Positions 35,184 to 45,256 are shown, counted from the stretch's first letter. The stretch is 64,000 nt of DNA from CAYVTV01 sp964526475 (GCA_964526475.1 CAZGKF010000005.1:1-64000), one strand, 5' to 3'. Notes: generated by a model not told the origin, from the letters alone. Numbers and translations: made by a program.

Positions 35184-37127
35184 ATGAACTCAAGCTTCAG
35201 ATCAACAGTATTTTGCATATTTTTATCCGTATCACTTTTTGTGTCTGCCAGTGAATACCATGTTTCAGTATATGGTGACGATAAAAATAATGGAACCATC
35301 TCACAACCTTTCAGAACAATTATGGCTGCGGCTCAATTAGCATTACCGGGAGACACAATAACGGTTTATTCCGGAACTTATCGTGAATGGGTTGCCCCTC
35401 CAGTAGGAGGATCATCCGACTCGAAAAGGATTGTTTACCGGGCAGCAGAAGGGAACCATGTTGAAATAAAAGGTTCTGAAATAATTTCAGGGTGGTCATT
35501 AATGAGTAATGGAGTCTGGAAAGTAAGAATTCCTAATTCTTTCTTTGGAAATTATAATCCTTATATTGATGAACTTAAAGGAGACTGGCTTATTTACAGG
35601 GGACGGATCTTTCACACTGGTGAGGTTTATTTAAACGGGAAATCGCTTTTTGAAGCCGAAAACATGGATGGTGTTGTAAACCCAACAATCTTTAAACTAT
35701 CAATGAGTAAGACTGTTGAAACCGAACCATTGGATACTGATGCGGCAATGTATACATGGTATGCAGAAGTAGATGATAATCATACAACTATATATGCAAA
35801 TTTTCATGCCTATGATCCAAATTCAGAATTAGTTGAAATAAATGTCCGTCCTGCATGTTTCTATCCTAATACTCCCGGAATCAATTATATAGTAGTTAGT
35901 GGATTTACGATGCGACATGCGGCAACACAATGGGCACCCCCTACCGCTGAACAAATTGGGCTGATCGGAACGCATTGGAGTAAAGGATGGATTATTGAAA
36001 ATAATATAATAAGTGATTCAAAATGTTCGGGTATTACACTTGGAAAAGATCGGGCAAGCGGCCATAATATCAGGCTTCAGGATCCGGATATGGAAGGGTA
36101 CGTTGCACAATATACAGTTATTGAAAAAGCTATTGAACTTGGTTGGACAAAGGAAACGGTTGGTTCTCATATTGTCCGCAATAATATTATTTATAATTGT
36201 GAACAAACAGGTATATGCGGGCATATGGGTGGTGCTTTCAGTGAGATTAGCAACAATCACATCTATAATATATGGGTGAAAAGATTGTTCCATGGCTATG
36301 AACAGGCTGCAATTAAACTGCACGGTGCTGTAGACGGAATTATACGCGGGAACAGGCTTCATGATTCAAGAAAAGGGCTTTGGCTGGATTGGATGACCCA
36401 GGGAACTTTGGTTTACGGGAATTTGTGTTACAGGAATTATGATGAGGACCTTTTTATCGAAGTTAGTCACGGACCATATTTAATTGCCAACAACATACTT
36501 CTTTCAAGCTTCAGCCTCAGAGATTGGTCACATGGGGGCGTATTTGCGCACAACCTTTTTGCCGGAAAAATATACCGTGAAGAAGTTCTTAACCGCACTA
36601 CACCATGGCTCGAACCTCACGGCACTAAAATAGCCGGGAAATCGAAAATCGTAAGCGGCGATAATCAGTTTTATAATAATATCTTCTCCCGTGATAATAT
36701 TCCCCCACCAAAAAACAGGCTTGGAAAAACAATGAGCTACGGAATGGATCTTTATGCATATGCAGAGTTACCAAATGTAGCTGAGGGTAACGTGTACCTT
36801 CGTGGATCAAAACCCTATAAATATGAAAAAGTTTATATCGAATTACCTAATGATCCGGATATTTCGTTAGTGGAGAATGAAAATGAAGTTATTCTGAAAA
36901 TGAATTTTGAACCTGCTGTTTTCAATGTCAAAACTAAAATAATTAAATCCGAAATGTTAGGTCGTGCTGCTATCTCAGATCAACCCTGGACAAATCCTGA
37001 CGGTTCTTCTTTTACTATTGATTTCGACTATTACGGAAAACAACGAAAATCTGATAATCCATTTCCGGGGCCTTTTGAGAAAACGACCCCCGGTGAAAAT
37101 ATATTTATTGTCTGGAAAAAGGAATAA
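35184..37127 (+). CDS. Secreted right-handed beta-helix protein (possible GH141-like or lyase)
   Basis: 647 residues with a signal peptide ending at VSAS (residue about 22). YHVSVYGDDKNNGTISQPFR and TIMAAAQLALPGDTITVYSG are the typical first turns of a parallel beta-helix (DUF1565-like). Repeated turns such as GWIIENNIISDSKCSGITLG, HIVRNNIIYNCEQTGI and DGIIRGNRLHDSRKGLWLDW follow. An inserted domain lies around residues 100-230, and a small C-terminal beta domain ends the protein. This plan occurs in GH141 and other beta-helix carbohydrate enzymes. No catalytic residues can be assigned from the sequence. It is co-transcribed with the double nitrilase upstream (10-base gap), so they may act on the same substrate. 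Confidence 0.75.
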   Translation: MNSSFRSTVFCIFLSVSLFVSASEYHVSVYGDDKNNGTISQPFRTIMAAAQLALPGDTITVYSGTYREWVAPPVGGSSDSKRIVYRAAEGNHVEIKGSEIISGWSLMSNGVWKVRIPNSFFGNYNPYIDELKGDWLIYRGRIFHTGEVYLNGKSLFEAENMDGVVNPTIFKLSMSKTVETEPLDTDAAMYTWYAEVDDNHTTIYANFHAYDPNSELVEINVRPACFYPNTPGINYIVVSGFTMRHAATQWAPPTAEQIGLIGTHWSKGWIIENNIISDSKCSGITLGKDRASGHNIRLQDPDMEGYVAQYTVIEKAIELGWTKETVGSHIVRNNIIYNCEQTGICGHMGGAFSEISNNHIYNIWVKRLFHGYEQAAIKLHGAVDGIIRGNRLHDSRKGLWLDWMTQGTLVYGNLCYRNYDEDLFIEVSHGPYLIANNILLSSFSLRDWSHGGVFAHNLFAGKIYREEVLNRTTPWLEPHGTKIAGKSKIVSGDNQFYNNIFSRDNIPPPKNRLGKTMSYGMDLYAYAELPNVAEGNVYLRGSKPYKYEKVYIELPNDPDISLVENENEVILKMNFEPAVFNVKTKIIKSEMLGRAAISDQPWTNPDGSSFTIDFDYYGKQRKSDNPFPGPFEKTTPGENIFIVWKKE

Positions 37128-37397
37128 GATATTATCCATTTAAACTATAACGGGCAGAGAGCTCAGGAAGATGGTGTCCGGTGCATAATTCATTTTATTT
37201 CACAAGTTGAGCAGGTCCGAAACTTTTAGTACTGATCATCAGAAATTATTTTATAATTTCGTAATATCACATTTCCACAAAAATTAACAGCTTGTAAGAT
37301 TGAAAATGTAACTAATTTATCTTTATTACAGCTTCATATATTCAAACAATAATAAAAAAATCAGATTGCATGACCTATTCCAGGCTTGTACTGAATT

Positions 37398-37706
37398 TTG
37401 GAAAATGACCCGGAGAAAGCAAAAGCAGTTGCCTTAGCAGGTATAAAGGACAATTTTGATCATATTAAATTTAAGATGTACGGTGACAAAGAATTAGATA
37501 TGAGATTGTTAAACACGGTCAGGCAGGTGGTGGGCGAAAAAGCTATGGTCATTTCAGACCCAAAACAATATCTTGAATGTTTGTTAAGCTCTCCAACATA
37601 TCGGGACAATAATGACCACTTTAGCTTAACACCCAAACCTGGATTCGGCATAGAAATAGATACCAGTAGGTTGAAAAATATGTGCCACTCATATTTCCTC
37701 CTATAA
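37398..37706 (+). pseudogene. Remnant of an enolase-superfamily (mandelate racemase type) gene
   Basis: 102 codons starting from a TTG with a stop just upstream. GIKDNFDHIKFKMYGDKELD, LLNTVRQVVGEKAMVISDP matches the first barrel strands of mandelate racemase/muconate lactonising enzymes, then the text jumps to HFSLTPKPGFGIEID, which is the family's C-terminal end. The catalytic centre is missing, so a large internal deletion has killed the gene. Confidence 0.7.
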
Positions 37707-37741
37707 AATAATTATTTAGTAATAACTTATAACTTAATAAC

Positions 37742-38269
37742 ATGATCAAAAATCTAATGAAGGTTCAAACTATGTTAATATTGATTTCTTTTTTTTATGT
37801 GCAGGCAATTGCCCGGAAACCAGATTGTGAGACATATAAAATATATGCCACAAAGGAATTCAGCCCGGTGGAAAAACCAGGATATGTGCCTTATTATTTT
37901 GACAAAGGCAGAAATGCCCTGGCGGTGGATTCGGAGAAATATGGAAACAGCTTCGCCCTTGCCAGTTACAAATTTAGTGGACCTAAAGGGAAATATAATA
38001 TAAAAATTAATACTGTTGTTGAGGATGACGGTGAGCCCACGTACAAACTAATTGTGAATGGTAAATTTATTACTGGGGTGCAAAATGATCCATCAGATGA
38101 AAATTTCGTTACAAATTATTTAGATTTTGGCACTGTCAGGCTTAAACCCGGAACTGATATTGGGATATCATTTAATGCCCATACCAATGGAAAAATTCCC
38201 GAAGGGGAATCTACCGCATATGCCAGAGGAAGATGGACTGACATAGTAATAACTCGTAAGTGTAAATAA
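37742..38269 (+). CDS. Secreted protein with carbohydrate-binding-like fold, unrecognised
   Basis: 175 residues with a signal peptide (MIKNLMKVQTMLILISFFYV, cleaved near AIA). The rest reads as one beta-sandwich: GRNALAVDSEKYGNSFALAS, YNIKINTVVEDDGEPTYKLI, NGKFITGVQND, LDFGTVRLKPGTDIGISFNA and GRWTDIVITRKC. Alternating strands with GEPTYKLIVNG and a terminal GRWTDIVI strand recall carbohydrate-binding modules and NPCBM-like domains. No catalytic motif is seen. It stands alone between decayed genes and may be a stand-alone binding protein. Family unknown. Confidence 0.6.
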   Translation: MIKNLMKVQTMLILISFFYVQAIARKPDCETYKIYATKEFSPVEKPGYVPYYFDKGRNALAVDSEKYGNSFALASYKFSGPKGKYNIKINTVVEDDGEPTYKLIVNGKFITGVQNDPSDENFVTNYLDFGTVRLKPGTDIGISFNAHTNGKIPEGESTAYARGRWTDIVITRKCK

Positions 38270-38326
38270 AGAGTATGCAAACCAAACAATATAGACAAGA
38301 AGTAAATATTTTCAGAAATGAAAAAG

Positions 38327-38773
38327 CTAGTCCCTCCGGAACATCTGCATATAATGCTCTGAATCGGTAAGAATTCCACCATTCTTAGCATAAAAATCAT
38401 CGTCCAGGTTAAAAACTCCTTCTTTTGCCTTTCGCCATTCTGCATTCGCATATGGATGATAGGTTTCCATTATCTTCCAGTTTCTGTAATTCTGATGTCC
38501 GTTTGTTTCCATTAACCCGGTTCCAAGACCTGGAAAAGGATCGAGGCGACATGCAACCATCTTGTTCCAGTCAACCAGAATAGGATTGACACAGAGGTCT
38601 GCACAGAAGCACGGAACATCCAGTTCCTTTGCTGCTAAGGCAATTTTCATGGTCATACTAAGTGTTTTGGCAATAGCTTTTAAAGCTATGGCTTTATATC
38701 CCATTTCTATACGAACCCGTGCATCATGATCGGTATGTGCACTCTCATCTGCAGCAAGCCTGAGAGGAATATC
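38327..38773 (-). pseudogene. C-terminal remnant of a second enolase-superfamily gene
   Basis: On the minus strand DIPLRLAADESAHTDHDARV, then MGYKAIALKAIAKTLSMTMK, DVPCFCADLCVNPILVDWNK and GLMETNGHQNYRNW read as the C-terminal barrel half and tail of a mandelate-racemase-type protein. The N-terminal half is absent. At its 5' side it joins a Gfo/Idh fragment in another frame. Confidence 0.7.
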
Positions 38774-39045
38774 GCTTCCATCAGTTTATCCCAGGTCTGG
38801 AATTGACCAGGCTTTGAAGGTATTATCCGATAACCTGTTTCCCTTACATAATCAGCATAAAGTGTACCTTTAGTTCCCCGAAGCTCTATATCCCCAAACG
38901 GGAACAAATTTTCACTACTGGCTTCATAGATACTGAAAGAAATAATTGCCTTCGAGGCAAACTCAAATGTAACCTGCATTGTATCAGGAATGTCACCGTC
39001 ATGATCAAGTGCAAACTTTCCTTCGTGAGCAGTAATTCCTTGATA
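38774..39045 (-). pseudogene. C-terminal remnant of a Gfo/Idh/MocA-family gene
   Basis: On the minus strand GITAHEGKFALDHDGDIPDT, MQVTFEFASKAIISFSIYEA, GDIELRGTKGTLYADYVRET and KPGQFQTWDKLMEA match the C-terminal domain of exported Gfo/Idh/MocA enzymes. There is no N-terminal Rossmann domain; a stop codon lies just upstream. Homology ends at TWDKLMEA, where the enolase fragment begins in a shifted frame. Confidence 0.7.
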
Positions 39046-39226
39046 TTAATCACTTTGTCAATCTTTGTTTTTTTGTGTCTCAGTGGCCAAATCATAATTT
39101 CATACTTTTCGAAGTGGGCTCAAACTTTTTTGTTTAGGCTCATCATAAATAATCTAAGTTGCTACTTGTGTTAAATAATTTTATCTTGCATTCTGATATT
39201 AATCGTGAATAATTAATCATACTGAT

Positions 39227-41653
39227 ATGAACAATTTTTTATTCTCATTTATACTCGCTGGCAGTTTCCTGTTCTCTCAGTGTACCCAACAGCCTTCCTC
39301 CGAAATGCCGGAACGTAACAGGCAACAAATTAACTTTAACTGGAAATTCTTTCCCGCTGATTCTGTTAACGTAGAGCTATCCGATATTCAGGAAACTGAT
39401 TGGCAGGATGTTAACCTCCCCCACGACTGGGCTATCGGAGAACCCGTGTCAGCAACAAATCCTTCCGGAGCACGGATGGGATATTTCCCCGGTGGTATTG
39501 GATGGTACAGGAAAATTCTACATCTCGGGGAAGAATACCGCGGTAAGAAAGTATTTATTGAATTCGATGGTATTTATATGAATTCCGATGTGTGGATAAA
39601 CGGGCATCACCTTGGACACTTTTCCTCAGGATATGTCAGCCATTATTACGATCTGACTCCATACCTTACCTTCGATACAGAAAATATCCTTGCCGTAAGG
39701 GTTGACAACAGCCACCAGCCTTCCGACAGGTGGTATGCAGGATGCGGTATCTACAGGCATGTATGGCTCACCACAGCTGAAAAGGTTTATATTCCTGTTT
39801 GGGGAACATATATAACAACCCAACAAAAAGAAAATAATGCATCCATGGTGACACACCAGGTAAGCTTAAAAAATGAATCCGGAGAGAATTTCTCCGGAAA
39901 CCTGATAACAAATATTTTGTATAAAGGAGAAACTGTAAAATCCATAAAAACTGATATTTCAGATCTTGAACCCGGGTTAACTGAGGTGTTGACACAAGAA
40001 ATTGAAATTAAAGACCCTAAACTCTGGTCGATTGAATCTCCGGAATTATATACCGCACATACCTCCATAATTTCTTCAGATCAGAAGGCAATGGATAATT
40101 ATTCAACGATTTTCGGCATAAGAGATATTCACATAGATACTACCGGATTATACCTTAACGGGGAAAGAATAATACTTAAAGGAGTAAATATTCATCATGA
40201 TGCAGGCTGTCTTGGGGCTGCCGTGCCCGACATGGCTGTGGAAAGAAGGCTCAGGATACTGAAAGAGATGGGATGCAATACCATTCGTCTGAGTCACTAT
40301 CCTCATGCTCCTGAACTCCTCGATATGTGCGACAGAATGGGTATTCTCACCATGAGTGAATTCGCAGACCAGTGGGAAATGAAATTTTCAAATTATGGTG
40401 GAAAGGAAGATCCCTTTGTGGATACCTGGGAGCAAAATCTGAAAAATTTCATCAAAAGGGATAGAAACCATCCTTCCGTTTTTATGTGGAGCCTGGGGAA
40501 TGAAACAATGGAACAGCGGTACAATCCAAAAAGAGGTGTGGAGCTTCTTACAATGATGAGGGATTTTGTTCATGCTTATGAACCTTCCCGAAAAGTAACC
40601 TGTGCTATGGTACGTTCAGGAGGAGGTAACCGTCCATGGGAAGATCCTTCCAGTATGATACATTATACCGATATAACAAGTTATAATTACCGTACACACC
40701 GTTTTAAGGAATGGAAAGAGATGTTCCCGGAAATGATGTTTATTTCAACTGAAACACAAATGTATAACAATGAATGGCCTCCTTCGCCTGATACTCTTGA
40801 TTTTAGTAAGAATTCCTGGTTTGAACTTCAGGGTAAGGACTATATCCTCGGGCAATATATCTGGGCAGGCATTGATTATCTCGGGGAATCCAAAGGATGG
40901 CCCGACAGGGCATGTCCTGTAGGACTGTTGAACACCTGCGGATTCAGGAAACCTACGTCCTATTTCACCGAAAGTATATACTCAGATAAACCTATGGTAT
41001 ATTTAGCAGTACATGATGACCAGCTGGCTGACTCCTTATCTCAACTTAAACACTCTCATATACAGTGGTATGAACCAGCCATTAAGTCACATTGGAATTA
41101 CAGTCACGCTAAAGAAGCACAGCGCAAAGTATATGCTTTTACCAATTGTGAAAGTGTGAAATTATTGCTGAACGGGAAAGCAATTGAAGAAAAGAATCGT
41201 GCAGATTTTCCGGATCAGGTAATACGTTGGGAAGTTGATTTTGAACCAGGGGAAATTGTTGCCGTGGGATTAAATAACGGAAACGAAGTATGCAGACATG
41301 CCTTACAAACTGCCGCAAAGCCGGAAAAAATTGTGCTGCTGCCCGATCATGAAACCCTGAAAGCCAACGGCCAGGATGTGTGTCATGTGGAAGTCAGACT
41401 CACTGATATGAACGGGATAGTCATCCCTGATGCAAAAAATCTTATTCGTTTCAGTATTGAAGGAGCAGGAAAAATAATTGGAGTAGATAACGGTGATGTA
41501 GCCGATCACTTTAACTTTAAAGGAAATGAAGTCCAATTGAGGAATGGCAAGTGCCTTGTCGTCGTGCAATCTGATCTGGTAAAAGGATATGTTAAACTCA
41601 CAGCCTCAGCTGACGGAATGGAGCCTGCATCTGTTGTTATTCAAACAGAATAA
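39227..41653 (+). CDS. GH2-family beta-galactosidase-like enzyme, predicted lipoprotein
   Basis: 808 residues. MNNFLFSFILAGSFLFSQC ends in a lipobox-like FSQC with C19 likely lipidated. The order is sugar-binding domain (INFNWKFFPADS, LPHDWAIGEP, VFIEFDGIYMNSDVWINGHH), Ig-like domain, TIM barrel with RLSHYPHAPELLDMCDRMG, then a C-terminal Ig-like domain (LKANGQDVCHVEVRLTDMNG). WSLGNET gives the acid/base E426 and MFISTETQM the nucleophile E509. NLPHDWAIGEP and the short-form layout are typical of Bacteroidota beta-galactosidases of about 800 residues. The alpha-face substrate (galactan, arabinogalactan) is inferred. It is read away from the minus-strand cluster that follows. Confidence 0.9.
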   Translation: MNNFLFSFILAGSFLFSQCTQQPSSEMPERNRQQINFNWKFFPADSVNVELSDIQETDWQDVNLPHDWAIGEPVSATNPSGARMGYFPGGIGWYRKILHLGEEYRGKKVFIEFDGIYMNSDVWINGHHLGHFSSGYVSHYYDLTPYLTFDTENILAVRVDNSHQPSDRWYAGCGIYRHVWLTTAEKVYIPVWGTYITTQQKENNASMVTHQVSLKNESGENFSGNLITNILYKGETVKSIKTDISDLEPGLTEVLTQEIEIKDPKLWSIESPELYTAHTSIISSDQKAMDNYSTIFGIRDIHIDTTGLYLNGERIILKGVNIHHDAGCLGAAVPDMAVERRLRILKEMGCNTIRLSHYPHAPELLDMCDRMGILTMSEFADQWEMKFSNYGGKEDPFVDTWEQNLKNFIKRDRNHPSVFMWSLGNETMEQRYNPKRGVELLTMMRDFVHAYEPSRKVTCAMVRSGGGNRPWEDPSSMIHYTDITSYNYRTHRFKEWKEMFPEMMFISTETQMYNNEWPPSPDTLDFSKNSWFELQGKDYILGQYIWAGIDYLGESKGWPDRACPVGLLNTCGFRKPTSYFTESIYSDKPMVYLAVHDDQLADSLSQLKHSHIQWYEPAIKSHWNYSHAKEAQRKVYAFTNCESVKLLLNGKAIEEKNRADFPDQVIRWEVDFEPGEIVAVGLNNGNEVCRHALQTAAKPEKIVLLPDHETLKANGQDVCHVEVRLTDMNGIVIPDAKNLIRFSIEGAGKIIGVDNGDVADHFNFKGNEVQLRNGKCLVVVQSDLVKGYVKLTASADGMEPASVVIQTE

Positions 41654-41883
41654 TTAGAGATTGCCTTCGGCAAGCTCGCTGAAGCCCGGTTCCTCACTGG
41701 CGTTACTAATGACAGCCACTAAATGATGGCTTACTACTATCTGGTTCTAACAATATTTCGTTCCGATGGGACTTTGAACAGGCTGTTACATCCAATAACA
41801 GCCAGGCTGCTATTGGAGAGGAGACCCCTCACTGACGTTCGGGGTGACACAGAATTTCTGGTAATTCCCGCATGTGTATTTAT
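41654..41883. repeat. Repeat debris between convergent genes, related to 797-929
   Basis: Contains CCTTCGGCAAGCTCGCTGAAG, CTCACTGGCGTTACTAATG (seen at 804-822 with one change), then AACAGCCAGGCTGCTATT and CTCACTGACGTTCGGGGTG. Both flanking genes end here. No gene or clear T-tailed terminator was recognised. The first word is quoted in part: CCTTCGGCAAGCTCGCTGAA. Confidence 0.5.
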
Positions 41884-43227
41884 TTAAACTCTGGGGGGAG
41901 CCCATCCCGGTGCGTAATCACGTTTCCAAAGCTTCATGGCTGCTTTATCCAGAATATGTCCATTCTTAGGGTTAACTTTAAGAGGTTTATTCACCCTGTG
42001 AGAAATATTAGCAAGATGGCAGAGGAGAACACTCTTTGCTTCTTCTTCAATTGGAGCATTTAAAGAAACTTTGCCTCTTATGGCATTAAAAAAATTAATT
42101 ATATGAAGGTCTGTCATCCCTCCACCGCCGCCAAGAGCTGTTCCCGATTCATCCAGTGTTGATTCAGCACTTTTTATGAATTTACCGGCCCTATCAAACA
42201 GCTTATAACCATCCCGGTCAATATAAACAGTTCCCTCTGTTCCATATACAATAGTTCCGCGGCCTGTTCCGTAAGTTTTATAACCATTGCGACTGTTTCC
42301 ATCCCATTTAATGATTTTATTTCCGGGGAACATAAAAGTAGCGTCCATATGATCATACATTGTCCATCCGTCATTAAGGAAATAACGTTTTTCAGCATCC
42401 ACGAAGACGTGCTCAGGATATTCAACCTGCATAGCCCATCTTGCAACATCAAGTTCATGGGTTGCATTATTTCCGGTCTCAGCTGTTCCCCAGTTCCACC
42501 CATACCAGTGCCAGTTATAATCCCAGGTATCGTGCATATATTCCCTGCGTGGCGCCGGTCCCTGAAAAAGTTCCCAGTCTAAACCAACTGGTGGAGCTGC
42601 TTTTTGAGGTATTGGCACTTCGCCCCGTGCAGCAGTATAAAATGTAAGCGCTTTATAGGGTTTGCCAATGACTCCATTATGGATCTGTTTAATTATGTCA
42701 ATAGTTTCAGGTGACGAGCGTTGCTGTACCCCAACCTGCATCACTTTATTATATTTCTTTTGAAGAACAATCAATAATTCATCTTCATATGGATTATGGC
42801 TGGAAGGTTTTTCAAGGTAAACATGTTTCCCTGCCTCCATAGCCATCCATGCTCCGGTGGCATGCCAGTGATCGGGAGTAGCATTAAAAATAGCATCTAC
42901 CTTTTTATCATCCAGCACTTTACGGATATCATTTTCCAATACCGGTTTATTATTTATCTTCCCCTCCAGTGCCTTTGCAACTCTTTCCCGCTGGCTCTGC
43001 ATTACATCACATATATACAATAAATCAACATTATTTTCTTTTTTTATCACAGTTCCATAATAACCCGGCACCCTTCTTCCACATCCAATAAAAGCAATAT
43101 TTAACCGGTCGTTCGCCCCAATTATTCTTGCATAGCTCTTCGACGAGAAAGTCATTCCAACGCCACCTATGGCAATAGCCGCAGCCCCTGTGGCTGTTTT
43201 TTTAATAAATTCTCTTCTTTTTGTCAT
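41884..43227 (-). CDS. Tat-exported Gfo/Idh/MocA-family oxidoreductase
   Basis: 447 residues. TKRREFIKK at 2-10 and the small-residue stretch TATGAAAIAIGGVGMTF form a Tat signal. The Rossmann loop is GCGRRVPG at 48-55, NATPDHWHATG lies at 115-125 and EKP at 139-141. NATHELDVARWAMQ in the C-terminal domain is the usual metal- or sugar-contact segment. It ends a minus-strand run (13 bases after the xylose-isomerase-like gene) and is thus produced with two exported xylose-isomerase-like proteins and a URO-D-like protein. Known pathways that open glycosides by oxidation at C3 and elimination use exactly an oxidoreductase of this family plus a protein of that fold. Confidence 0.88.
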   Translation of the reverse strand: MTKRREFIKKTATGAAAIAIGGVGMTFSSKSYARIIGANDRLNIAFIGCGRRVPGYYGTVIKKENNVDLLYICDVMQSQRERVAKALEGKINNKPVLENDIRKVLDDKKVDAIFNATPDHWHATGAWMAMEAGKHVYLEKPSSHNPYEDELLIVLQKKYNKVMQVGVQQRSSPETIDIIKQIHNGVIGKPYKALTFYTAARGEVPIPQKAAPPVGLDWELFQGPAPRREYMHDTWDYNWHWYGWNWGTAETGNNATHELDVARWAMQVEYPEHVFVDAEKRYFLNDGWTMYDHMDATFMFPGNKIIKWDGNSRNGYKTYGTGRGTIVYGTEGTVYIDRDGYKLFDRAGKFIKSAESTLDESGTALGGGGGMTDLHIINFFNAIRGKVSLNAPIEEEAKSVLLCHLANISHRVNKPLKVNPKNGHILDKAAMKLWKRDYAPGWAPPRV

Positions 43228-43239
43228 TTTAATATATTT

Positions 43240-44079
43240 TTACATGGTTGATAATACTCCTCTAATATACCCTATTGATTCAGCCATTCCTGGCAAGGGG
43301 TCGTCAGCATCTTTTTCATATTCCAGTGCCAGAGTCCCTGAATAATTCATCCTGATTACAGTTCCAATAAAAGAAGGGATATCAATAACACCCCTCCCTA
43401 TCTCACAGGTCTTTCCTTGTGCATCGTTTAATGTTACATCTTTTATATGGATATCAAAGATCCTGTTAAAAAACTCAACTACATCCTTTTCGGGATTACC
43501 ATTCATTCTGACTGTATGACCTATATCCAGACATAAGCCCATCCGTGGATCCATATTTTTTATAAGTGAATAAGCACTCACAGCAGTGGGATATCTTTTA
43601 TCTCCGGGTCCATGATTATGAATAGCAAGTTTAATATTATATTCCTGAACCTTCTTTTCAACATAAGCTAATAGCTCATGTTCAGGGACCCCGATTATCA
43701 TCTTAAATTTTGCTTTTTTTGCATATTCAAAAGCCCTGTCTACCTCAGCCCTGGAAGTCATATATATTACTCCTCCCCCATAAAGATTTATCCCTGCAGC
43801 TTCGCACTTCGAAAGAGTAGCAGAGATAAGCTCATCGGAAGCATCAAGTGGTAAATGAAAATCCTTGAAGGATATCTCCGAAATACCAAGTCTGCTGGTT
43901 ATTTGCAAAGTGTCGTCGAGAGTAAATTTCCGTAAGGAATATGATGCAATACCTAAATCAAATGGAAATTTTGAACTATCTGATGAGCTGCTACCAATAT
44001 AAGCTGAAATTCCTTTAAAAGAGCCTGCAAGAATTCCTGCTCCGGATAAAACTAAAAAATCTCTTCTTGATGATTTCAT
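43240..44079 (-). CDS. Exported xylose-isomerase-like TIM-barrel protein (sugar isomerase/epimerase/lyase)
   Basis: 279 residues from the ATG at 44079; a TTG nine codons upstream is less likely. MKSSRRDFLVLSGAGILAGS is a Tat signal. The barrel carries family motifs at the expected strands: GIASYSLRKF, ISFKDFHLP, LAIHNHGPGD, MGLCLDIGHT, DIHIKDV and LALEYEKD, with His, Asp and Glu ligands for a divalent metal. Family AP2Ec proteins isomerise, epimerise or dehydrate sugars; exported ones are linked with 3-keto-glycoside cleavage. Gene spacing to the oxidoreductase is 12 bases. Confidence 0.82.
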   Translation of the reverse strand: MKSSRRDFLVLSGAGILAGSFKGISAYIGSSSSDSSKFPFDLGIASYSLRKFTLDDTLQITSRLGISEISFKDFHLPLDASDELISATLSKCEAAGINLYGGGVIYMTSRAEVDRAFEYAKKAKFKMIIGVPEHELLAYVEKKVQEYNIKLAIHNHGPGDKRYPTAVSAYSLIKNMDPRMGLCLDIGHTVRMNGNPEKDVVEFFNRIFDIHIKDVTLNDAQGKTCEIGRGVIDIPSFIGTVIRMNYSGTLALEYEKDADDPLPGMAESIGYIRGVLSTM

Positions 44080-44188
44080 TATTTTATAGTTTAATTTTAA
44101 TAACAAAAAGGGGAACTATTGTATAATAATGTAACATCCTTAATAACCCAAATATACTGTTTCATGTGCGAAAAACCAAATCAGCAAA

Positions 44189-45256
44189 TTAGATCATATC
44201 CTCGTATTTCCTTACCGCTTCAATAATTGCCATAAGATTTTCCCAGGGAACTTCGGGTTCAACTAAATGTGTTGGACCTAAAACAATACCTCCCCTTTTA
44301 CCACATCTCTGCAGTCTGGAAAGACAAGTTTCAAAAACTTCTTCTGGAGTTCCATAAGGAAGCAGCTTTTGTGTTCCAACTGTTCCCCAGAAAGAAAGCC
44401 TGTCTCCGAATTTATCATGAACCTCATCAAAGCTCATACATTCGGGCTGAACAGGATTCAGGATATCAACTCCGACTTCTATAAGTTGATCAATGAATGG
44501 GGTTACGTATCCACAGGAATGGTAAAAAACAAGTATATCCGGGTTAACAGACCTGGCTGTATTAATTACTTCATGTATCCTTGGTTTAAGCCATTTTTCC
44601 CAAAGCTCTATATCAAGCATTATGGAGTTCTGTGTTCCAATATCATCTCCCAGCGAGATAATGTCCACCCCGGCCTCAGCATATGTTTGAGCTTTGGTGC
44701 AGGCATACCGGGTGATCTTATCCAGCAGGGCCTTAGCCCTTTCATCCTCCATCATCATATCCATCATCAACTCCTCCATGGAACGAAGATACCAGGAAGC
44801 CTCCCAGACTGTCATCTGCATAAATGCAAAGGCTGCCAGCCCTTGCTCATGAAGATCAGTAACTTTCCGGGTGATCCTTTTCTTTTCTTCCTCTTCAACT
44901 GAAGGATAAGGAAAGTCAAGAATCTCATTCATCTCCGCCCCTTTCAAGGGATGATGCATCCTGGTCATGTGAAATGCTGCAGGAGAACCCTTGGAATGTC
45001 CAATGCCATACTCATCAAATTTTGTATCAGAAGGAAGAGTTTCTCTTCTGAAAAGCTGAAAGCCGTCAGAATAATTAATTTTTGGTTTTAACTCAAAGGA
45101 GCGGTGGCTAAGACCGAAATAGCTTTCATAATCAGTATGCCCAAACCTTTCTTTAAAATCATTAATTTGTGATTCACATAATACATAATCTACAGGAATC
45201 TTTTCAAATCCTTTTCTACGTAATGTTCTTATAATATTCTCTCTGGGAGTTAGCAT
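44189..45256 (-). CDS. URO-D-family protein (methyltransferase MtaA/CmuA-like, not HemE)
   Basis: 355 residues, no signal peptide. The uroporphyrinogen decarboxylase fold is clear from GDDIG (203-207), FYHSCGYV with H246 and C248, ILNPVQPE (near 267-272) and FWGTVGTQ (290-296). The N-terminal porphyrin-binding signature of true HemE (R-Q-A-G-R) is absent, which places it with cobamide or methyl transfer relatives. Such proteins move methyl groups from methoxy compounds or methylated cofactors. A cytoplasmic methyltransferase among exported sugar enzymes could use O-methylated pectin sugars, but this is only inference. It lies between two exported xylose-isomerase-like genes on the same strand (gaps of 109 and 30 bases). 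Confidence 0.82.
   Translation of the reverse strand: MLTPRENIIRTLRRKGFEKIPVDYVLCESQINDFKERFGHTDYESYFGLSHRSFELKPKINYSDGFQLFRRETLPSDTKFDEYGIGHSKGSPAAFHMTRMHHPLKGAEMNEILDFPYPSVEEEEKKRITRKVTDLHEQGLAAFAFMQMTVWEASWYLRSMEELMMDMMMEDERAKALLDKITRYACTKAQTYAEAGVDIISLGDDIGTQNSIMLDIELWEKWLKPRIHEVINTARSVNPDILVFYHSCGYVTPFIDQLIEVGVDILNPVQPECMSFDEVHDKFGDRLSFWGTVGTQKLLPYGTPEEVFETCLSRLQRCGKRGGIVLGPTHLVEPEVPWENLMAIIEAVRKYEDMI

Noticed and set aside
38886..39095. Minus-strand frame of 69 codons upstream of the Gfo/Idh relic
   Set aside because: It is out of frame with the recognisable C-terminal text and shows no family marks.
44189..45256. URO-D-like gene as HemE of haem synthesis
   Set aside because: The arginine-rich N-terminal signature of HemE is absent and there are no haem genes nearby.
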